A stretch of 43,268 nt of DNA, from NCBI GenBank assembly GCA_021772055.1, contig JAETNR010000041.1, positions 1-43,268 on the forward strand. Reading direction: 5' to 3'. The notes under the pieces were generated by a model. That model was not told where the DNA came from. It made no database searches and worked only from the letters and a program-made list of their open reading frames with translations. The position numbers and the translations under genes are program-made. This document shows, in pieces, positions 16,002 to 28,800 of the stretch (positions are counted from its first letter, which is position 1; each line of letters starts with the position of its first letter). The DNA comes from Blautia sp. (GTDB lineage: Bacteria > Bacillota > Clostridia > Lachnospirales > Lachnospiraceae).

Positions 16002-16012
16002 CCGCCTTTTTT
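15973..16012 (+). terminator. Terminator/attenuator overlapping the Trp-rich leader
   Basis: GGTGGCAATGG (15973-15983) pairs with CCATAGCCGCC (15996-16006): 11 positions with one T-G wobble and one mismatch. The loop is 12 bases and six T residues follow directly. It lies 38 bases before the helicase start codon, so it would cut off expression of that gene unless read through. Confidence 0.75.
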
Positions 16013-16049
16013 ATTGCCCAAAACAATAAACAGGAAATGGAGGTTTACC

Positions 16050-19000
16050 ATGAGAAAATATGACTTAATTTCCGCACTTTCCGCAGAAACATCAAGGGAA
16101 GTGGCGAGGAATGAAGAAAGCTGGAAGAAATATTTGAACACAGCATCAAGACTCTACAAATACCCGTTCAAAGACCAGCTCCTTATCTATGCCCAAAGAC
16201 CGGATGCGACAGCCTGCGCTTCCATAGAGATATGGAATGAAAAAATGCACTGCTGGGTAAACAAAGGGGCAAAGGGGATTGTCTTGATTGATGAAGAAGG
16301 GAGTCCTTACACCGGACTGCGGTATGTCTTTGACATATCGGACGTGCATAAGGCAAGGCGCATCGGGCGTTTCCCGCAGCTATGGGAAATGAAAGAGGAA
16401 CATCAGGAAGCGGTGCTTGACCGTCTGGAAGGGATTTACGGGGATACCAACAAAGATGCCGGGTTTACGGACAGGATTAGGGAGATTGCTGCCCGGATTG
16501 CACAGGATTGTTATGGGGAGCTTGCTTCAGATATGGAATATCTGAAAGAGGGAAGTTTTCTGGAGGAACTGGACGAACTGAATATTGCTGTGCGTGTCCG
16601 GGAAACGCTGGCGGACAGTATCTCTTATATGGTCTTAAAGCGCTGCGGCATAGATGATGCGGATCTGGCGGAGGAAATCCAGTTCCCTTATATCCATGAA
16701 TTTAATACGGTGGAAACCCTGTCGCATATCGGGGACAGCATATCCGATTTATCCAAGCCTGTCCTTATGGAAATCGGGAAGGCAATCGGGGCGTATGACA
16801 GAGCGTATGCCAGAAATGAAGCATCGAAAAATTTAGTTGAAAAAGGACTTGCAAATACTGTTGACACACGCTATAATGCTTTAAAGCGCAAAAGTGAAAC
16901 GCAGGACGTAAAACCTACCACACAGACCGGAAGTGCCGGGGAAAGGGGAAATAATGATGAATCTGACCTACGAGAAAAACGGGGATTATCTGATACCGAT
17001 GTTACAGATGGACGAGCAGCCGGAGGGGACACTGACGAAGTACGGGCTGATGAGGAAGAATTATTTACAGGAACACAAGAAGGGAGTCTACACCGGACTT
17101 CTGTTGAAAGGGAAGCTGAAAGAGCATCTTCTGACCATTCAGGAACAGGCAGAGCAGAGAATGGAGCTGCTGACAGCACAGATGGCGAAAGCGGAGGGCG
17201 TGACGGAGGAACTGAAAGCAGCCGATCAGATGAAATGGGTGGGGATGATGAACAACATCAGGCACTCAGCGGAGGAGATCGTGCTGAAGGAACTGATATA
17301 CAGCCTGTAAATGAGGAAGAAATAACTGAAAATAAGGAGCTGCCAGAGCCGGGTAATGGAGAAAATGCATTATCTGGCTTTTCTTTGTCTGAAATCGAAA
17401 AAGGTATTTTGCAGTTTGACGAGTTTATGGAGCATAAATGCCCTGAGATTGCCGGGGTAATGCTTTTTGAGCCGGATAAGGGCAGGCAGACGGAATATAT
17501 CAAAAACAGTTACAGGCATGGGGAATATACAGAGTTTTATGTAGGGGAAGAAAGAGCCGGGTACAGGGCGGATGAAAACGGTTTGACTGTCTGGAGGGGA
17601 AACTATCTGAACCGGACAGCGGAGACGTCTGTGCCATGGGAGACTGTGAGGGACAGCATCGCCTTTTACATGGAGAAGGGCGAATATCTGAAAGAGGGGC
17701 AGATACCGCAGTGGGAAGAACCAGAGCCAAAGGAAACGGAAGTTTACCAACAGCTTAGTCTTTTTCCAAGCATCGAGGAACAGATCGGCACGATTGAAGC
17801 GGCGCAGGCAGGAGAGAAATATATCATGCCCGCCGCTTTTTCTCTGCCCAAAGAACAGCTTGAAGCCATTCTGCGTACAGGCGGCGGACGGGATAATAAC
17901 AGAAGTCGCATTTATGCAAAGTATCAGCAGGGCAGGACACCGGAGGAAATGGTGGAGTTTCTGAAAAACGAATACCGGACTATTGGGAAAGGCTTTGACT
18001 TTGGGAACAATCCCGTTTCTGTTTGGTTCAGTGAATCCGGCATGAGCATCGGCTACGGGATGTCTGCAAGGGAAAACCCGGTTGCGGTGCTGGGCTGGCA
18101 GGAAGTGGAGGGCATTGTCCGGTCTATGGTGGAGAATGGCACTTATATGGGCGCAAATGAAGTGTTCCTTGTGGACGCAGTGGAGCGGCAGAGGGTGTCA
18201 AATGACCTGTTCAATTTCTTCCGGGACGGTATCGGGGAAGTGCCGGAAAACATACCCATAAAGAATTATAACCACCCGGAAAGCATCACGAACCTCTGTG
18301 AGCTTTTATCCACGCAGGAGGGGCGGGACGTTGTTTCCGGGGAGCTTTCCAAAGCGAAAGAACTGCTTGACGCAGGGGAAAAGCAGATAAAATGGCGGTA
18401 TGTGAAAAGACCGGAGCATCTGCTTTCAGAGATAGCGGATTTAAGTACGGAGAAGAAAGAGTACCCGGTACAGGACAGTGTGGAGGTCTTGCATGAGGAT
18501 TTTATCACACAGGACGAGATAGATGCCCGCCTGACAGGGGGCAGCGGCTTTCATCATGGGCAGTTCCGTATTTATGAGTATTTCATGGAAGGGCATGACA
18601 AAAAAGACAATATTGCCTTCCTTAAAAATGAATATGGGACGGGCGGCAGTTCACCTGCTTTAATCGGTTCAGACCGGAGCGATGACTGGCACGATTCAAA
18701 GGGAATCAAGTTACAGAAAGGCACAATAGGCGATCCTTATGCGAAAGTCCTTTTGAAGTGGAATGTGGTGGAAAAGCGTATCAGCGAGCTTGTAAAAGCG
18801 GATAAATACCTTACACCAAAGGGCAAGGAAGCCTATGCACAGTATAAAAAAGAGCAGGCGGAGGAAGCCATGCGCCGGGAGCAGGAAAAGCTGGAGCATA
18901 GTGTCCGGGTGGAGTGCAAAAATGCCATAGAACAGGCGATTGCAGAAAAATTTGACGGTTATACACTTCCGGGGGATACTGCCGAGGGCGTTATCAGGCA

Positions 19001-22000
19001 GTACGGGAAGGAGCGGGTAGAGCTTGTCCTTGCCAATACAATCATGCACTTATCCCATGACGGACGTTTTTCCCCCGACAATAAGGAATGGGCAAAATCG
19101 CTCATGCCCGATGAAGACTGGCAGACAAGGGATTATATTGTCACTTCCCACCCGGCTATACTGGACGGTTTTACCAATCAGGCAAGAAGGTACATAGAAC
19201 GTGACAGGGAGCCGGAGAAGGCGGCTGTACCAGAACGGGAAGCAGGAACTTCCGGGAAAAAAGCACAAAATCCTGAACCGGAAAACAAAATCAGTGACAG
19301 TGAAAAAGCACTGACTGAAAGGATTGCGGAGATGTCCGCTGTGGTAAAAATCTGCGGTGCGCTGTCCATGAAAGATGTGGTCGGCTGGAATGAGGATACC
19401 GGGGCGGTTGCGATTGAGGACGCTGAAAGAAGATTAGAGGGCAAGGCGGTTTATGATACTTTATTTTTAGAAGCCGCCGATTATGTCTTGATGCAGTCGT
19501 TAAGCGGCAATACGCAGAAAGCGGTGGAGATGGATGCTCTGCTGAAGGAAGCACAGAAATATGCGGTACGTTACGAGAATGAGCCGGAACAGCAGAAGGA
19601 AGAACCGGGGCAGGAAGAAACAGAGGATATTGCACCAGAGCCGGAAAAGGTTACGGAAGAAACAGAGCAGCCGGAAACAGAAACAGTTTCAGGAACAAAG
19701 GATATTTCTGGAAAAGAAGATGATTTCCCCGACATTGACACACAGGCAGTCCGGGAGCATCTGGAAAAAGCAGGCATTGTAGACGGGCAGCTTGTAGACG
19801 AAAACGCCTTAGAGAATGATCCGTTTATCCAGCAGGTCATGGGTGACGTGGAAATGCTGACAGGGGAAACGAAGGAAGAACCGGAAAAGACACCGGAAAA
19901 AGAGCCGGAGATTGATAAGTCGGGGGCGGTCAATTACCATATTTCTTTCAATGAAGCGGAAACTATTGGGAAAGGGTTTGCGCCGAAAGAGAAATTCCGC
20001 CAGAATATAGAAGCCATACGCACCCTTGAAAAGATTGAGGGCGAACACCGTACCGCCACACCGGAAGAACAGGAGGTCTTAGCGAAATATGTGGGATGGG
20101 GCGGTCTTGCCGACGCCTTTGATTCTTCCAAAGCGAATTGGGCGAATGAATATCAGGAATTAAAGAGCCTGTTATCCCCAGAAGAATACGCTTCCGCAAG
20201 GGAAAGCACCTTAAATGCCCACTATACAAGCCCGGTCATCATTCAGGCAATCTATGACGCAGTGGGGAAAATGGGATTTACCAGAGGGAATGTGTTAGAT
20301 CCCGCCGCCGGGATCGGGAATTTCTATGGCTGTCTGCCGGAGGAAATGCAGGGAAGCAGGCTGTACGGGGCGGAGCTTGACGGGCTTACCGGGCGTATCG
20401 CAAAGCAGCTCTATCCCCATGCGGATATAAAAATCACAGGCTTTGAAAATACCAGTTATCCCAATGATTTTTTTGACGTGGCGGTTGGAAATGTGCCTTT
20501 CGGACAATATAAAGTGTCTGACAGGCAGTATGACAAGCACAATTTCCTTATCCATGACTATTTTTTTGCAAAGACACTGGATAAGGTCAGACCAGGCGGC
20601 ATTGTCGCTTTTGTCACTTCAAAGGGGACAATGGATAAGAAAAACCCGGAAGTGCGGAAATACCTTGCACAGAGGGCGGAGCTTTTAGGGGCGGTCAGGC
20701 TCCCGAACACAGCGTTTAAGGAAAATGCAGGTACGGAGGTCACTTCGGATATTTTGTTTTTAAAGAAGCGTGACCGGGTAATGGATATAGAGCCGGACTG
20801 GGTGCATCTGACGGAAAAAGACGGTATTGTGATGAACCAGTATTTTGCAGACCACCCGGAGATGGTATTGGGGAAAATGGAGATGGTTTCCGGGGCGCAT
20901 GGCATGGAAAGCGCCTGCCTGCCGGACACTTCCCTTCCCTTGTCGGCACAGCTTAAAAATGCGCTTTCCCATGTGGAGGGCAGCATCGAACAGGCGGATT
21001 TTAACGAGATTGACGATGAGCTGGCAAAGGAGAACATACCCGCCGATCCGGATGTGAAGAATTACAGTTATACGGTTGTGGACGATACCGTGTATTACCG
21101 GGAAAATTCCATTATGAAGCCTGTGGACGTGTCGGAAAAGGCGGAACAGAGGATTAAGGGCATGGTAGCAATCCGGGATTGTACGCAGGAGTTGATAAAT
21201 TTCCAGTTGGAAGAATACCCGGAGGATATGATTCAAAACAAGCAGACGGAGCTAAACCAGCTATACGATGATTTCTCCAAGAAATTCGGTCTTATCAGCT
21301 CACAGACCAATAAAAGGGCGTTCAATCAGGATTCCAGCTACTGCCTGTTATGCTCCCTTGAAAAGCTGGACGATGAGGGAAACTTCATCGGCAAGGCGGA
21401 TATGTTCACGAAACGAACCATTAAAAAACAGGAGGTTGTGACAAGCGTGGATACAGCCAGTGAAGCGCTGGCGGTATCGCTGAGCGAAAAAGCGGGTGTG
21501 GACTTAGCTTATATGTCACAGCTTGCGGGTAAAAGCGAGGAAGAAATTACAAAGGAGCTTGCGGGGGTAATTTTCCAGAATCCGGTAACAGAGGAATGGG
21601 AAACCGCAGACGAGTATTTAAGCGGGAATGTGCGGGAGAAACTGTCAGTGGCAAGAACCTTTGCGGAGAACCGCCCGGAATATGCCATTAACGTAACTTC
21701 ACTGGAGGGCGTACAGCCGAAGGAGCTTGACGCATCGGAGATTGAGGTGCGTATCGGTGCGACATGGATTGCCACAAAATATATTGAGGACTTTATGCAT
21801 GAAACCTTTGAAACGCCGGGATACCTGATAGAACGGGGTACAATGGGGGTACAGTATTCCGATGTGACAGGGCAGTGGAATGTGAAGGGGAAAAATGCGG
21901 ACAGGGGAAATGCGCTTGTCAACATGACCTATGGCACAAGCCGGGCAAATGCTTACAGAATTTTAGAAGATTCCCTGAACCTTCGTGACACCCGTATCTT

Positions 22001-24929
22001 TGATGTGGTTACGGAGGACGGGAAGGAAAAGAGAGTCCTTAATAAAAAAGAGACCATGCTTGCAAGCCAGAAGCAGGAAGCCATAAGGGAAGCCTTTAAG
22101 GACTGGGTATTCCGTGATCCGGGGCGCAGGCAGGATTTATGCGCAAAGTATAACGAGCTTTTCAATTCCACCAGACCGAGGGAGTATGACGGTTCGCACT
22201 TAAAATTCCCCGGCATGACGCCGGACATTGTACTCAGACCGCACCAGCTTAACGCAGTGGCGCATCAGCTTTACGGGGATAACACCCTGCTTGCGCACTG
22301 TGTAGGGGCAGGAAAGACCTTTGAGATGATTGCGGCGGCAATGGAGAGCAAGCGGTTAGGGCTGTGCCAAAAGAGCTTATTTGTTGTGCCGAACCATTTG
22401 ACAGAACAGTGGGCAAGCGATTTTCTGCGCCTGTATCCGGGGGCGAATATTTTAGCGGCTACAAAAAAAGATTTTGAACCTGCCAACCGGAAAAAGTTCT
22501 GTTCCAGAATCGCAACAGGGGATTATGACGCTGTGATTATCGGTCACAGTCAGTTCGAGAAGATACCGCTTTCCACTGAAAGACAGATGGCGATGATCGA
22601 AAGGCAGATAGAAGAAATTGAAATGGCAATCGAAGCCCTGAAAGCGGAGAATGGCGAGCGTTACTCCATTAAGCAGATGGAAAAAACAAAAAAGTCACTT
22701 TCCACCAGATTAAGCCGCTTAAACGATTCGAGCCGGAAAGACAATGTTGTGACTTTTGAACAGTTGGGCGTAGATAAGTTATTTGTGGATGAAAGCCATA
22801 ATTATAAAAACCTCTTTTTATACACAAAGATGCGGAATGTAGCGGGCATTGCTCAGACGGAAGCGCAGAAATCTTCGGATATGTTTGCGAAGTGCCAATA
22901 TATGGACGAACTGACCGGAGGGAAGGGAATCACATTTGCAACAGGTACACCGATTTCTAATAGCATGACGGAGTTATACACCAATATGCGTTATCTCCAG
23001 TACAATACCTTACAGCGTCTGGGATTGGGGCATTTTGACAGTTGGGCGGCATCATTTGGGGAAACGCAGACAGCGATAGAGCTTGCGCCGGAGGGTACAG
23101 GCTACCGGGCGAAAACAAGGTTTGCAAAGTTCTTTAACCTGCCGGAACTGATTGCGTTATTTAAAGAGAGCGCAGACATTCAGACACCGGATATGCTGAA
23201 ACTTCCTGTGCCGGAAGCGGATTATGAAAATATTGTGCTAAAGCCGAGCGAATACCAGAAAGACATGGTGCAGTCCCTTGCGGACAGGGCGGAGGCGGTC
23301 AGGGACAGGAAAGTGCAGCCGAACATCGACAATATGCTGAAGATAACCAACGACGGGAGAAAGCTGGCATTAGACCAGCGGCTTATCAATGATATGCTTC
23401 CGGATGAAGAAAATTCCAAAGCCACAACCTGTGTGGATAAGGCGTTTGGGATATGGGAGCAGACCAAAGAGCAGAAGTCGGCGCAGCTTATTTTCTGTGA
23501 TTTATCCACACCAAAAGGAGATGGGACATTTAATGTATATGAGGACATCAGGGATAAGCTCATGGCGAAGGGAGTGCCGGAGAATGAAATAGCTTTTATC
23601 CATGATGCCAATACGGAAACAAGGAAAGCGGAGCTGTTCGCAAAAGTAAGGAGCGGGCAGGTTCGTTTTTTATTAGGATCAACCGCAAAAATGGGAGCCG
23701 GAACCAACGTACAGGATAGGCTTATCGCCCTGCACCACCTTGATGTGCCCTGGCGTCCTTCCGACATTGAACAGCAGGAAGGTCGTATTTTAAGACAGGG
23801 CAACATGAATGACAAAGTGAAGATTTTCCGGTATGTGACGGAAGGGACATTCGACAGTTATTCGTGGCAGCTCATTGAAAATAAGCAGAAATTTATCGGG
23901 CAGATCATGACATCAAAATCCCCGGTGCGGAGTTGTGAGGACATTGACGAAGCGGCTCTCACTTATGCCGAGGTTAAGGCTCTGGCTACCGGAAATCCCT
24001 ACATAAAGGAAAAGATGGATTTAGATATTCAGGTATCCAAGCTAAAACTGTTGAAGGCGAACCATACCAGCCAGAAGTACCGCTTAGAGGACAACATCGT
24101 GAAGCATTACCCGGCGCAGATAGCTACCATGAAAGAAAGGCTTGCGGGGTATCGTGCCGACATTCAGACTTACCAGCAGAATAAATTCCCGGATAAAGAT
24201 ACCTTTTCCATGAAAATCGGGAACCGGGTATATACGGAGAAAAAAGAAGCCGGAGCAGCACTGATTGATATGTGCCGGAGCGCAAAACAGCCGAATATGG
24301 CAGTCACAATCGGGGAATATCAGGGATTTAAGATGAGCGTTTCCTTTGATTCGTTCTTTTCCAAGTTTACGGTCAACCTTAAAGGCAGCATCAGCCATGA
24401 GGTGGAAATCGGCGCTGATCCGCTGGGAAATTTACAGAGGTTAAGCAACGCCTTAGAGGGCATGGATAAGAGAATGGAAGAAGTGGCGCAGAAACTGGAG
24501 AACGTGGAGCATCAGCTTGAAACCGCAAAAGTAGAGGTTACAAAGCCATTCCCGCAGGAAGCGGAGCTTGCGGAGAAACTGGAACGACTGACAGAATTAA
24601 ATGCCCTGTTGAACATGGATGAAAAGGGCGGCGATGGGATTGATATGGACGATGAGCCGGAGAATGACGGGGAGCAGGAGGAAATGGACACAGAGGAAAT
24701 GGGGCATGATGCAGAAGCTGTGGCGGATGCGCCTTTTAAACCGCAGATTAACCGGGCGGTATCGGAAAAAGTGGCGGAGCATGGGAAGGAGCAGATGCTG
24801 TCAGACAGTCCGAGAGGTCGTATTTCCGTAAAAGAAAAACTTGCCGAGATGCGGCAGAAGGCTTATGGACAGAAAATGCCGGAAAAGCCGGAGATTTCAA
24901 AGGGAAAAGGAAAGGAAGAAAGTTTATAA
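16050..24929 (+). CDS. Giant ArdC-N / adenine methylase / SNF2-like helicase protein
   Basis: This 2959-residue large polyvalent protein begins with an ArdC-N-like ssDNA-binding domain (1-110). A disordered linker (about 300-420) overlaps tnpV. Two related repeats (around 590-700 and 810-950) precede a DUF3849-like segment (950-1050). The N6-adenine methylase domain has SAM motif [14 protein letters not shown] near 1413 and GNVPFGQY near 1479. A superfamily 2 helicase follows: [12 protein letters not shown] near 2082, DESHNYKN near 2246, [15 protein letters not shown] near 2542 and [11 protein letters not shown] near 2573. The C-terminal tail carries [16 protein letters not shown]. Start chosen at ATG 16050, after AATGGAGG. 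Such proteins are thought to modify and remodel incoming element DNA, countering restriction. Confidence 0.93.
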   Translation: MRKYDLISALSAETSREVARNEESWKKYLNTASRLYKYPFKDQLLIYAQRPDATACASIEIWNEKMHCWVNKGAKGIVLIDEEGSPYTGLRYVFDISDVHKARRIGRFPQLWEMKEEHQEAVLDRLEGIYGDTNKDAGFTDRIREIAARIAQDCYGELASDMEYLKEGSFLEELDELNIAVRVRETLADSISYMVLKRCGIDDADLAEEIQFPYIHEFNTVETLSHIGDSISDLSKPVLMEIGKAIGAYDRAYARNEASKNLVEKGLANTVDTRYNALKRKSETQDVKPTTQTGSAGERGNNDESDLREKRGLSDTDVTDGRAAGGDTDEVRADEEELFTGTQEGSLHRTSVEREAERASSDHSGTGRAENGAADSTDGESGGRDGGTESSRSDEMGGDDEQHQALSGGDRAEGTDIQPVNEEEITENKELPEPGNGENALSGFSLSEIEKGILQFDEFMEHKCPEIAGVMLFEPDKGRQTEYIKNSYRHGEYTEFYVGEERAGYRADENGLTVWRGNYLNRTAETSVPWETVRDSIAFYMEKGEYLKEGQIPQWEEPEPKETEVYQQLSLFPSIEEQIGTIEAAQAGEKYIMPAAFSLPKEQLEAILRTGGGRDNNRSRIYAKYQQGRTPEEMVEFLKNEYRTIGKGFDFGNNPVSVWFSESGMSIGYGMSARENPVAVLGWQEVEGIVRSMVENGTYMGANEVFLVDAVERQRVSNDLFNFFRDGIGEVPENIPIKNYNHPESITNLCELLSTQEGRDVVSGELSKAKELLDAGEKQIKWRYVKRPEHLLSEIADLSTEKKEYPVQDSVEVLHEDFITQDEIDARLTGGSGFHHGQFRIYEYFMEGHDKKDNIAFLKNEYGTGGSSPALIGSDRSDDWHDSKGIKLQKGTIGDPYAKVLLKWNVVEKRISELVKADKYLTPKGKEAYAQYKKEQAEEAMRREQEKLEHSVRVECKNAIEQAIAEKFDGYTLPGDTAEGVIRQYGKERVELVLANTIMHLSHDGRFSPDNKEWAKSLMPDEDWQTRDYIVTSHPAILDGFTNQARRYIERDREPEKAAVPEREAGTSGKKAQNPEPENKISDSEKALTERIAEMSAVVKICGALSMKDVVGWNEDTGAVAIEDAERRLEGKAVYDTLFLEAADYVLMQSLSGNTQKAVEMDALLKEAQKYAVRYENEPEQQKEEPGQEETEDIAPEPEKVTEETEQPETETVSGTKDISGKEDDFPDIDTQAVREHLEKAGIVDGQLVDENALENDPFIQQVMGDVEMLTGETKEEPEKTPEKEPEIDKSGAVNYHISFNEAETIGKGFAPKEKFRQNIEAIRTLEKIEGEHRTATPEEQEVLAKYVGWGGLADAFDSSKANWANEYQELKSLLSPEEYASARESTLNAHYTSPVIIQAIYDAVGKMGFTRGNVLDPAAGIGNFYGCLPEEMQGSRLYGAELDGLTGRIAKQLYPHADIKITGFENTSYPNDFFDVAVGNVPFGQYKVSDRQYDKHNFLIHDYFFAKTLDKVRPGGIVAFVTSKGTMDKKNPEVRKYLAQRAELLGAVRLPNTAFKENAGTEVTSDILFLKKRDRVMDIEPDWVHLTEKDGIVMNQYFADHPEMVLGKMEMVSGAHGMESACLPDTSLPLSAQLKNALSHVEGSIEQADFNEIDDELAKENIPADPDVKNYSYTVVDDTVYYRENSIMKPVDVSEKAEQRIKGMVAIRDCTQELINFQLEEYPEDMIQNKQTELNQLYDDFSKKFGLISSQTNKRAFNQDSSYCLLCSLEKLDDEGNFIGKADMFTKRTIKKQEVVTSVDTASEALAVSLSEKAGVDLAYMSQLAGKSEEEITKELAGVIFQNPVTEEWETADEYLSGNVREKLSVARTFAENRPEYAINVTSLEGVQPKELDASEIEVRIGATWIATKYIEDFMHETFETPGYLIERGTMGVQYSDVTGQWNVKGKNADRGNALVNMTYGTSRANAYRILEDSLNLRDTRIFDVVTEDGKEKRVLNKKETMLASQKQEAIREAFKDWVFRDPGRRQDLCAKYNELFNSTRPREYDGSHLKFPGMTPDIVLRPHQLNAVAHQLYGDNTLLAHCVGAGKTFEMIAAAMESKRLGLCQKSLFVVPNHLTEQWASDFLRLYPGANILAATKKDFEPANRKKFCSRIATGDYDAVIIGHSQFEKIPLSTERQMAMIERQIEEIEMAIEALKAENGERYSIKQMEKTKKSLSTRLSRLNDSSRKDNVVTFEQLGVDKLFVDESHNYKNLFLYTKMRNVAGIAQTEAQKSSDMFAKCQYMDELTGGKGITFATGTPISNSMTELYTNMRYLQYNTLQRLGLGHFDSWAASFGETQTAIELAPEGTGYRAKTRFAKFFNLPELIALFKESADIQTPDMLKLPVPEADYENIVLKPSEYQKDMVQSLADRAEAVRDRKVQPNIDNMLKITNDGRKLALDQRLINDMLPDEENSKATTCVDKAFGIWEQTKEQKSAQLIFCDLSTPKGDGTFNVYEDIRDKLMAKGVPENEIAFIHDANTETRKAELFAKVRSGQVRFLLGSTAKMGAGTNVQDRLIALHHLDVPWRPSDIEQQEGRILRQGNMNDKVKIFRYVTEGTFDSYSWQLIENKQKFIGQIMTSKSPVRSCEDIDEAALTYAEVKALATGNPYIKEKMDLDIQVSKLKLLKANHTSQKYRLEDNIVKHYPAQIATMKERLAGYRADIQTYQQNKFPDKDTFSMKIGNRVYTEKKEAGAALIDMCRSAKQPNMAVTIGEYQGFKMSVSFDSFFSKFTVNLKGSISHEVEIGADPLGNLQRLSNALEGMDKRMEEVAQKLENVEHQLETAKVEVTKPFPQEAELAEKLERLTELNALLNMDEKGGDGIDMDDEPENDGEQEEMDTEEMGHDAEAVADAPFKPQINRAVSEKVAEHGKEQMLSDSPRGRISVKEKLAEMRQKAYGQKMPEKPEISKGKGKEESL
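16954..17310 (+). CDS. tnpV: TnpV-like protein nested in another frame of the helicase gene
   Basis: In the +1 frame relative to the surrounding gene, 118 codons read [18 protein letters not shown], followed by [21 protein letters not shown] and [18 protein letters not shown]. This is a full-length match, from memory of the family, to the transposon-encoded TnpV protein of Tn4451-type elements. AAAGGGGAA lies just before ATG 16954; the second ATG (16957) is an equally possible start. Across the same bases the helicase frame encodes only a low-complexity Gly/Asp/Glu/Ser/Arg linker (about residues 301-420). TnpV therefore appears to be the older, structured product and the linker the overprinted one. 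TnpV function is unknown. Confidence 0.85.
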   Translation: MMNLTYEKNGDYLIPMLQMDEQPEGTLTKYGLMRKNYLQEHKKGVYTGLLLKGKLKEHLLTIQEQAEQRMELLTAQMAKAEGVTEELKAADQMKWVGMMNNIRHSAEEIVLKELIYSL

Positions 24930-24940
24930 GGAGGGCGAAA

Positions 24941-25780
24941 ATGGAAACAGCAGAACAGAACACAAAACAGGTCATGGAAGAAAATGAGGTATTAAAGCAG
25001 CTTATAGAACTGTTTAACCAGCAGGATATGGGCGGGCAGTCACAGGATTTTATGGGGATTTTCTGGTATGTGGCGGGTATGCAGATGCAGCTTAGCGCAA
25101 TGGTGGATGAATTACAGGGAGTCCGGGAACAGCTTTCACAGATACAGGAAAACCAGCCAAAATCTGTGACAGAGAAGCTCATGGATAAAGTGGCGCACCT
25201 TCAGGGGAAAATCACGAGCCTGTCGGAACGTCTGACAGCGGTAAGAAACCATTTGGTGGAAACAGCGGCACAGACTGTCAACGCCTTTAAGGAAAAAGGA
25301 AAAGCGGAGATGTGCAAGGTTCTCCAGAAAGGAATCACCGGCGTGAAGTCCATGCTTTCCGATTACCGGGAACGTCTGGTTGACGTGATGACGGACTGTG
25401 AAAAAACAGCCAACCAGATTGACAGCATCGGGGACGAGCTGAAGCAGATCGGGAACAGCGTTTCCAATGTGGGCAGGCTGTTAGCCGGGAAAGGCACGAA
25501 AGAGGTATCGGATGAAAAGCAGGGTGTCGGCATGACAAGGATAATCAATATGCCTGTAAAAAAGGCAGCGAAGAACCTTCGGAAGAAGATTGACGGGATA
25601 GATAAGGCATTTGAAAAGCTGGATCGGCTTTCTGTGAGTCTGGATGCCGGGAAGGAAGCGGAGAAAGGAGGGCGTGTGTCCGTAAAGGATAAATTGTCGC
25701 AGATGAAAGAAAAGGCAGGGCAGAGGAAAGTGCCGGAGCCGGATAAGGTAAAGCCAAAAAGCAAAGAGGAATGTTTATAA
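24941..25780 (+). CDS. DUF6674-like coiled-coil protein with shared C-terminal tail
   Basis: This 279-residue, largely helical protein matches the DUF6674 type seen beside the giant helicase in these ICEs. The N-terminal third contains a mildly hydrophobic segment, FMGIFWYVAGMQMQL. The middle is coiled coil (VDELQGVREQLSQIQENQ; DCEKTANQIDSIGDELKQIG). The C-terminus GRVSVKDKLSQMKEKAGQ... ending KSKEECL is nearly the same as that of the preceding helicase ([18 protein letters not shown]... KGKEESL). The start follows AAGGAGGGCG, 11 bases after the helicase stop. No enzyme motif is visible; role unknown. Confidence 0.78.
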   Translation: METAEQNTKQVMEENEVLKQLIELFNQQDMGGQSQDFMGIFWYVAGMQMQLSAMVDELQGVREQLSQIQENQPKSVTEKLMDKVAHLQGKITSLSERLTAVRNHLVETAAQTVNAFKEKGKAEMCKVLQKGITGVKSMLSDYRERLVDVMTDCEKTANQIDSIGDELKQIGNSVSNVGRLLAGKGTKEVSDEKQGVGMTRIINMPVKKAAKNLRKKIDGIDKAFEKLDRLSVSLDAGKEAEKGGRVSVKDKLSQMKEKAGQRKVPEPDKVKPKSKEECL

Positions 25781-25871
25781 AAATAACTGCAAATAAAAAT
25801 ATCCGGAACGGGGACGGAGAGGGAAACTTATCTGTCCTCTGTTTTTATGGAGGAAAAGGAGAATTAACCAG

Positions 25872-28800
25872 ATGGCAGATGTAAATGTAAACAAAGTTTC
25901 CATGACTGAAAAACAGAAAGTGAAGGAGATAACGGACAGGCTGGAGGAAGGCTTGAAGGAATTATTTGAGGGGGAAAAGTACAAAAGCTACCTGAATACC
26001 ATGTCAAAATTCCATAATTACAGCGCAAACAATATCCAGCTTATCGAGATGCAGTGTCCGGGAGCGACGTATGTTGCCGGATATAAGGCATGGCAGAAGA
26101 ATTTTGAGCGCCATGTGAACAAGGGCGAGAGGGGTATCCGTATCCTTGCGCCTTCACCTTACAAAATCAAAGAGGAACAGGAAAAGATTGATCCGGTCAC
26201 GAATGAGCCTGTGCTTGACCGAGACGGGATGCCCGTCATGGAGGAAGTGGAGATAAAGATACCCGCCTTCCGGGTTGTCACAGTGTTTGATTATTCGCAG
26301 ACGGACGGGAAAGAGCTTCCCGGACTTGGAGTAAGCGAGCTGCATGGGAATGTAGAGCGTTACCGGGATTTTATGGAAGCACTTGCAAGGGTTTCCCCTG
26401 TACCAATCCGCTATGAGGGCATGGAGGGTGACAGGAAAGGCTATTTTATTGACTTAAACCACCCTATCGCTATTAAGGAGGGCATGGGCGAAGTGCAGAC
26501 TGCAAAAACCGGGGTGCATGAGGTGGCGCACGCAAAACTTCATGGAAAAGAGGTTGAACAGGAAACAGGGATTGCAAAAGACAGGGAAACAAAGGAAGTG
26601 GAAGCAGAGAGCATCGCCTACACTGTCTGCCAGCATTTCGGGATTGATACGTCCGACTATTCTTTTGGGTATATCGTCGGGTGGAGCAGCGGAAAAGAAA
26701 TGCCGGAGTTAAAATCTTCCCTTGATACGATACGCCGGACTTCCTCGGAACTGATAAAGGGGATTGAAGCACAGCTTTTGGAGATTGATAAAGAACGTGC
26801 TGCAGAACAGACGCAGGAGGACATCATTCTGCTTGTGGCGAATACAGACCGTTCAGAATATGACCTTTTGAGCGTTAAGGGCATGGAGAGGACAGAACTT
26901 CTTAATTCTTTGCGTACCATGAAAGACGATGACAGGCAGAGCGTGGAAGCCTACCTTGAAAGAGCCGGGGCGTGGGTGACGCTGCTTGGAAATGAGCGGA
27001 GCGAGGAAGTGGAGGAATACCACTTAGATTACGCTTACAATACGGATACTTATGAGATAACCGATTTTAAGGCGTTGCAGGAAGAACGAGAAAAGGCAAA
27101 TAAACCGATTGAGTACGCTGATGTGGTTGTGAGAATCTCCATGCCGGACAGCGGGGAATATGAAACCATTAAAATCACAAATATGCAGTCAGAAGTGCAG
27201 AACACCCTCTATGACATACTGATGCGTGAAATGGACGGAGAGGGCGGAAACGTTCTGGATTATCTGAAGGAGAAGGGTTTTGATTTTGTACCGATCATGA
27301 GAAGCGGCGGCTTGAATGACGGTTATCCACAGTTCTATGATTTTGATATGGATATGACGGAAAAGGAGCTTCATATTGCTTCGGAACTTCCGGCAACAGT
27401 GCAGGCAGAACAGCTTATTAACCGCATGGAATTTCACAGGACGGTTTATGACAGTGATGAGTGCAATTTGATTATGAACCACGCTTATAAGCTGGATGAT
27501 ATGTATAAGACAACTTCCCTGGCATATTCCCTTGTGGAGCAGAAAGACGATTTACCGCTTCTTTTGGAAACAATCAAGGCAGCGGAGAAAGAAATTGATA
27601 CCCTTCCGGATGGCATGGTGGGGTTATCGGAGATGCACGAATATGGGTATTCTTGGGATGAAATGCTCCCTCTGACAAAGGACAGGGCATCGGAGCTGTT
27701 CGGGGAAGATGTGTCAGTGTACCAGCTCTATTCAGACGGTTCGGAAACGCTTGTTGAGGATAAGGAAGCATTACAGGCGCATGACGGTCTGTTCGGTGTA
27801 CAGAAAGACGACTGGAGCGCCTATCTGGAGTTCCAGTCCATAAAACAGGAATTAGAGGATAGCGAACCCAACCGGGAAGCACAGCTTTTATATGGTAATG
27901 AGGGAAGGTTTGGCATCTACCAGCTTAAAGATACGGAGGAAACAAGGGATATCCGTTTTATGGCGATGGATTATCTTGAAATGAAAGGTATCCCGGTTTC
28001 CAGAGAGAATTACACTCTGGTCTATACCGAAGAACTGAGGGAGAGCATGAGCCTTGAAGATATTTTTACCAAGTTCAACATAGACCACCCGGCAGATTAT
28101 ACCGGACATTCCCTTTCCGTCAGCGATGTGGTTGTGCTGCATCAGGACGGGGAGAACACAAGCCATTATGTGGATTCCGTTGGTTACAGAGAGATACCGG
28201 AGTTTACAAAAGAACTTTCCATATCGGCGGAAGTCAGCGCCGAGAAATCTCCAGGCATGGAGGAAACAGCAGAAATTTTAGAGGAAGTAGCGGCAGAAAA
28301 TATTGCGGCAGAGCCGGACAACAATGATAAGGTTTATTATTATGTCATTGAAGATTTATCCACATGGGCGGACGGAAGCCCGGAAAAGAGCAGATTAGAG
28401 CGCTTTGACAGCCTTCCGGAAGCAATGGGGAAGTTTGCCGAGTACCGGGAAAAGGATATGGAAGATAAGTCGGATATGGCAAGGGCAACCTTCGGTTTCA
28501 ATGTTAATGGCAGCGAGTTTGACCTGATTCATGTCAGAAACCATGAAAACTGTCTGTCACTGGATTTTACGCATAGCAAGGCGGCAGGGAAAAGCAGCCG
28601 CTTCATGGGTGATTTGCAGACTTTATATCATGAGGTCGGTTTTGACAAGGTGAGGGTTCACCGGGAAATGTCACCGGAGGAAATAAAGGATTTTGTAAAA
28701 CAGCGGTTTAAGCATCAGCTAAAGAGCAGCGGTCTTGATGATGTTTCCCTTTATATGGACAGGTTTGAAACTCTCTATGAACAGGGGAAAATGGAGAACC

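Noticed and set aside
20558..21037. 159-codon minus-strand frame in the helicase gene
   Set aside because: Antisense shadow with biased composition and no family resemblance.
23222..23815. 197-codon minus-strand frame inside the helicase gene
   Set aside because: Serine/cysteine-rich antisense shadow of conserved helicase motifs; no start signal.
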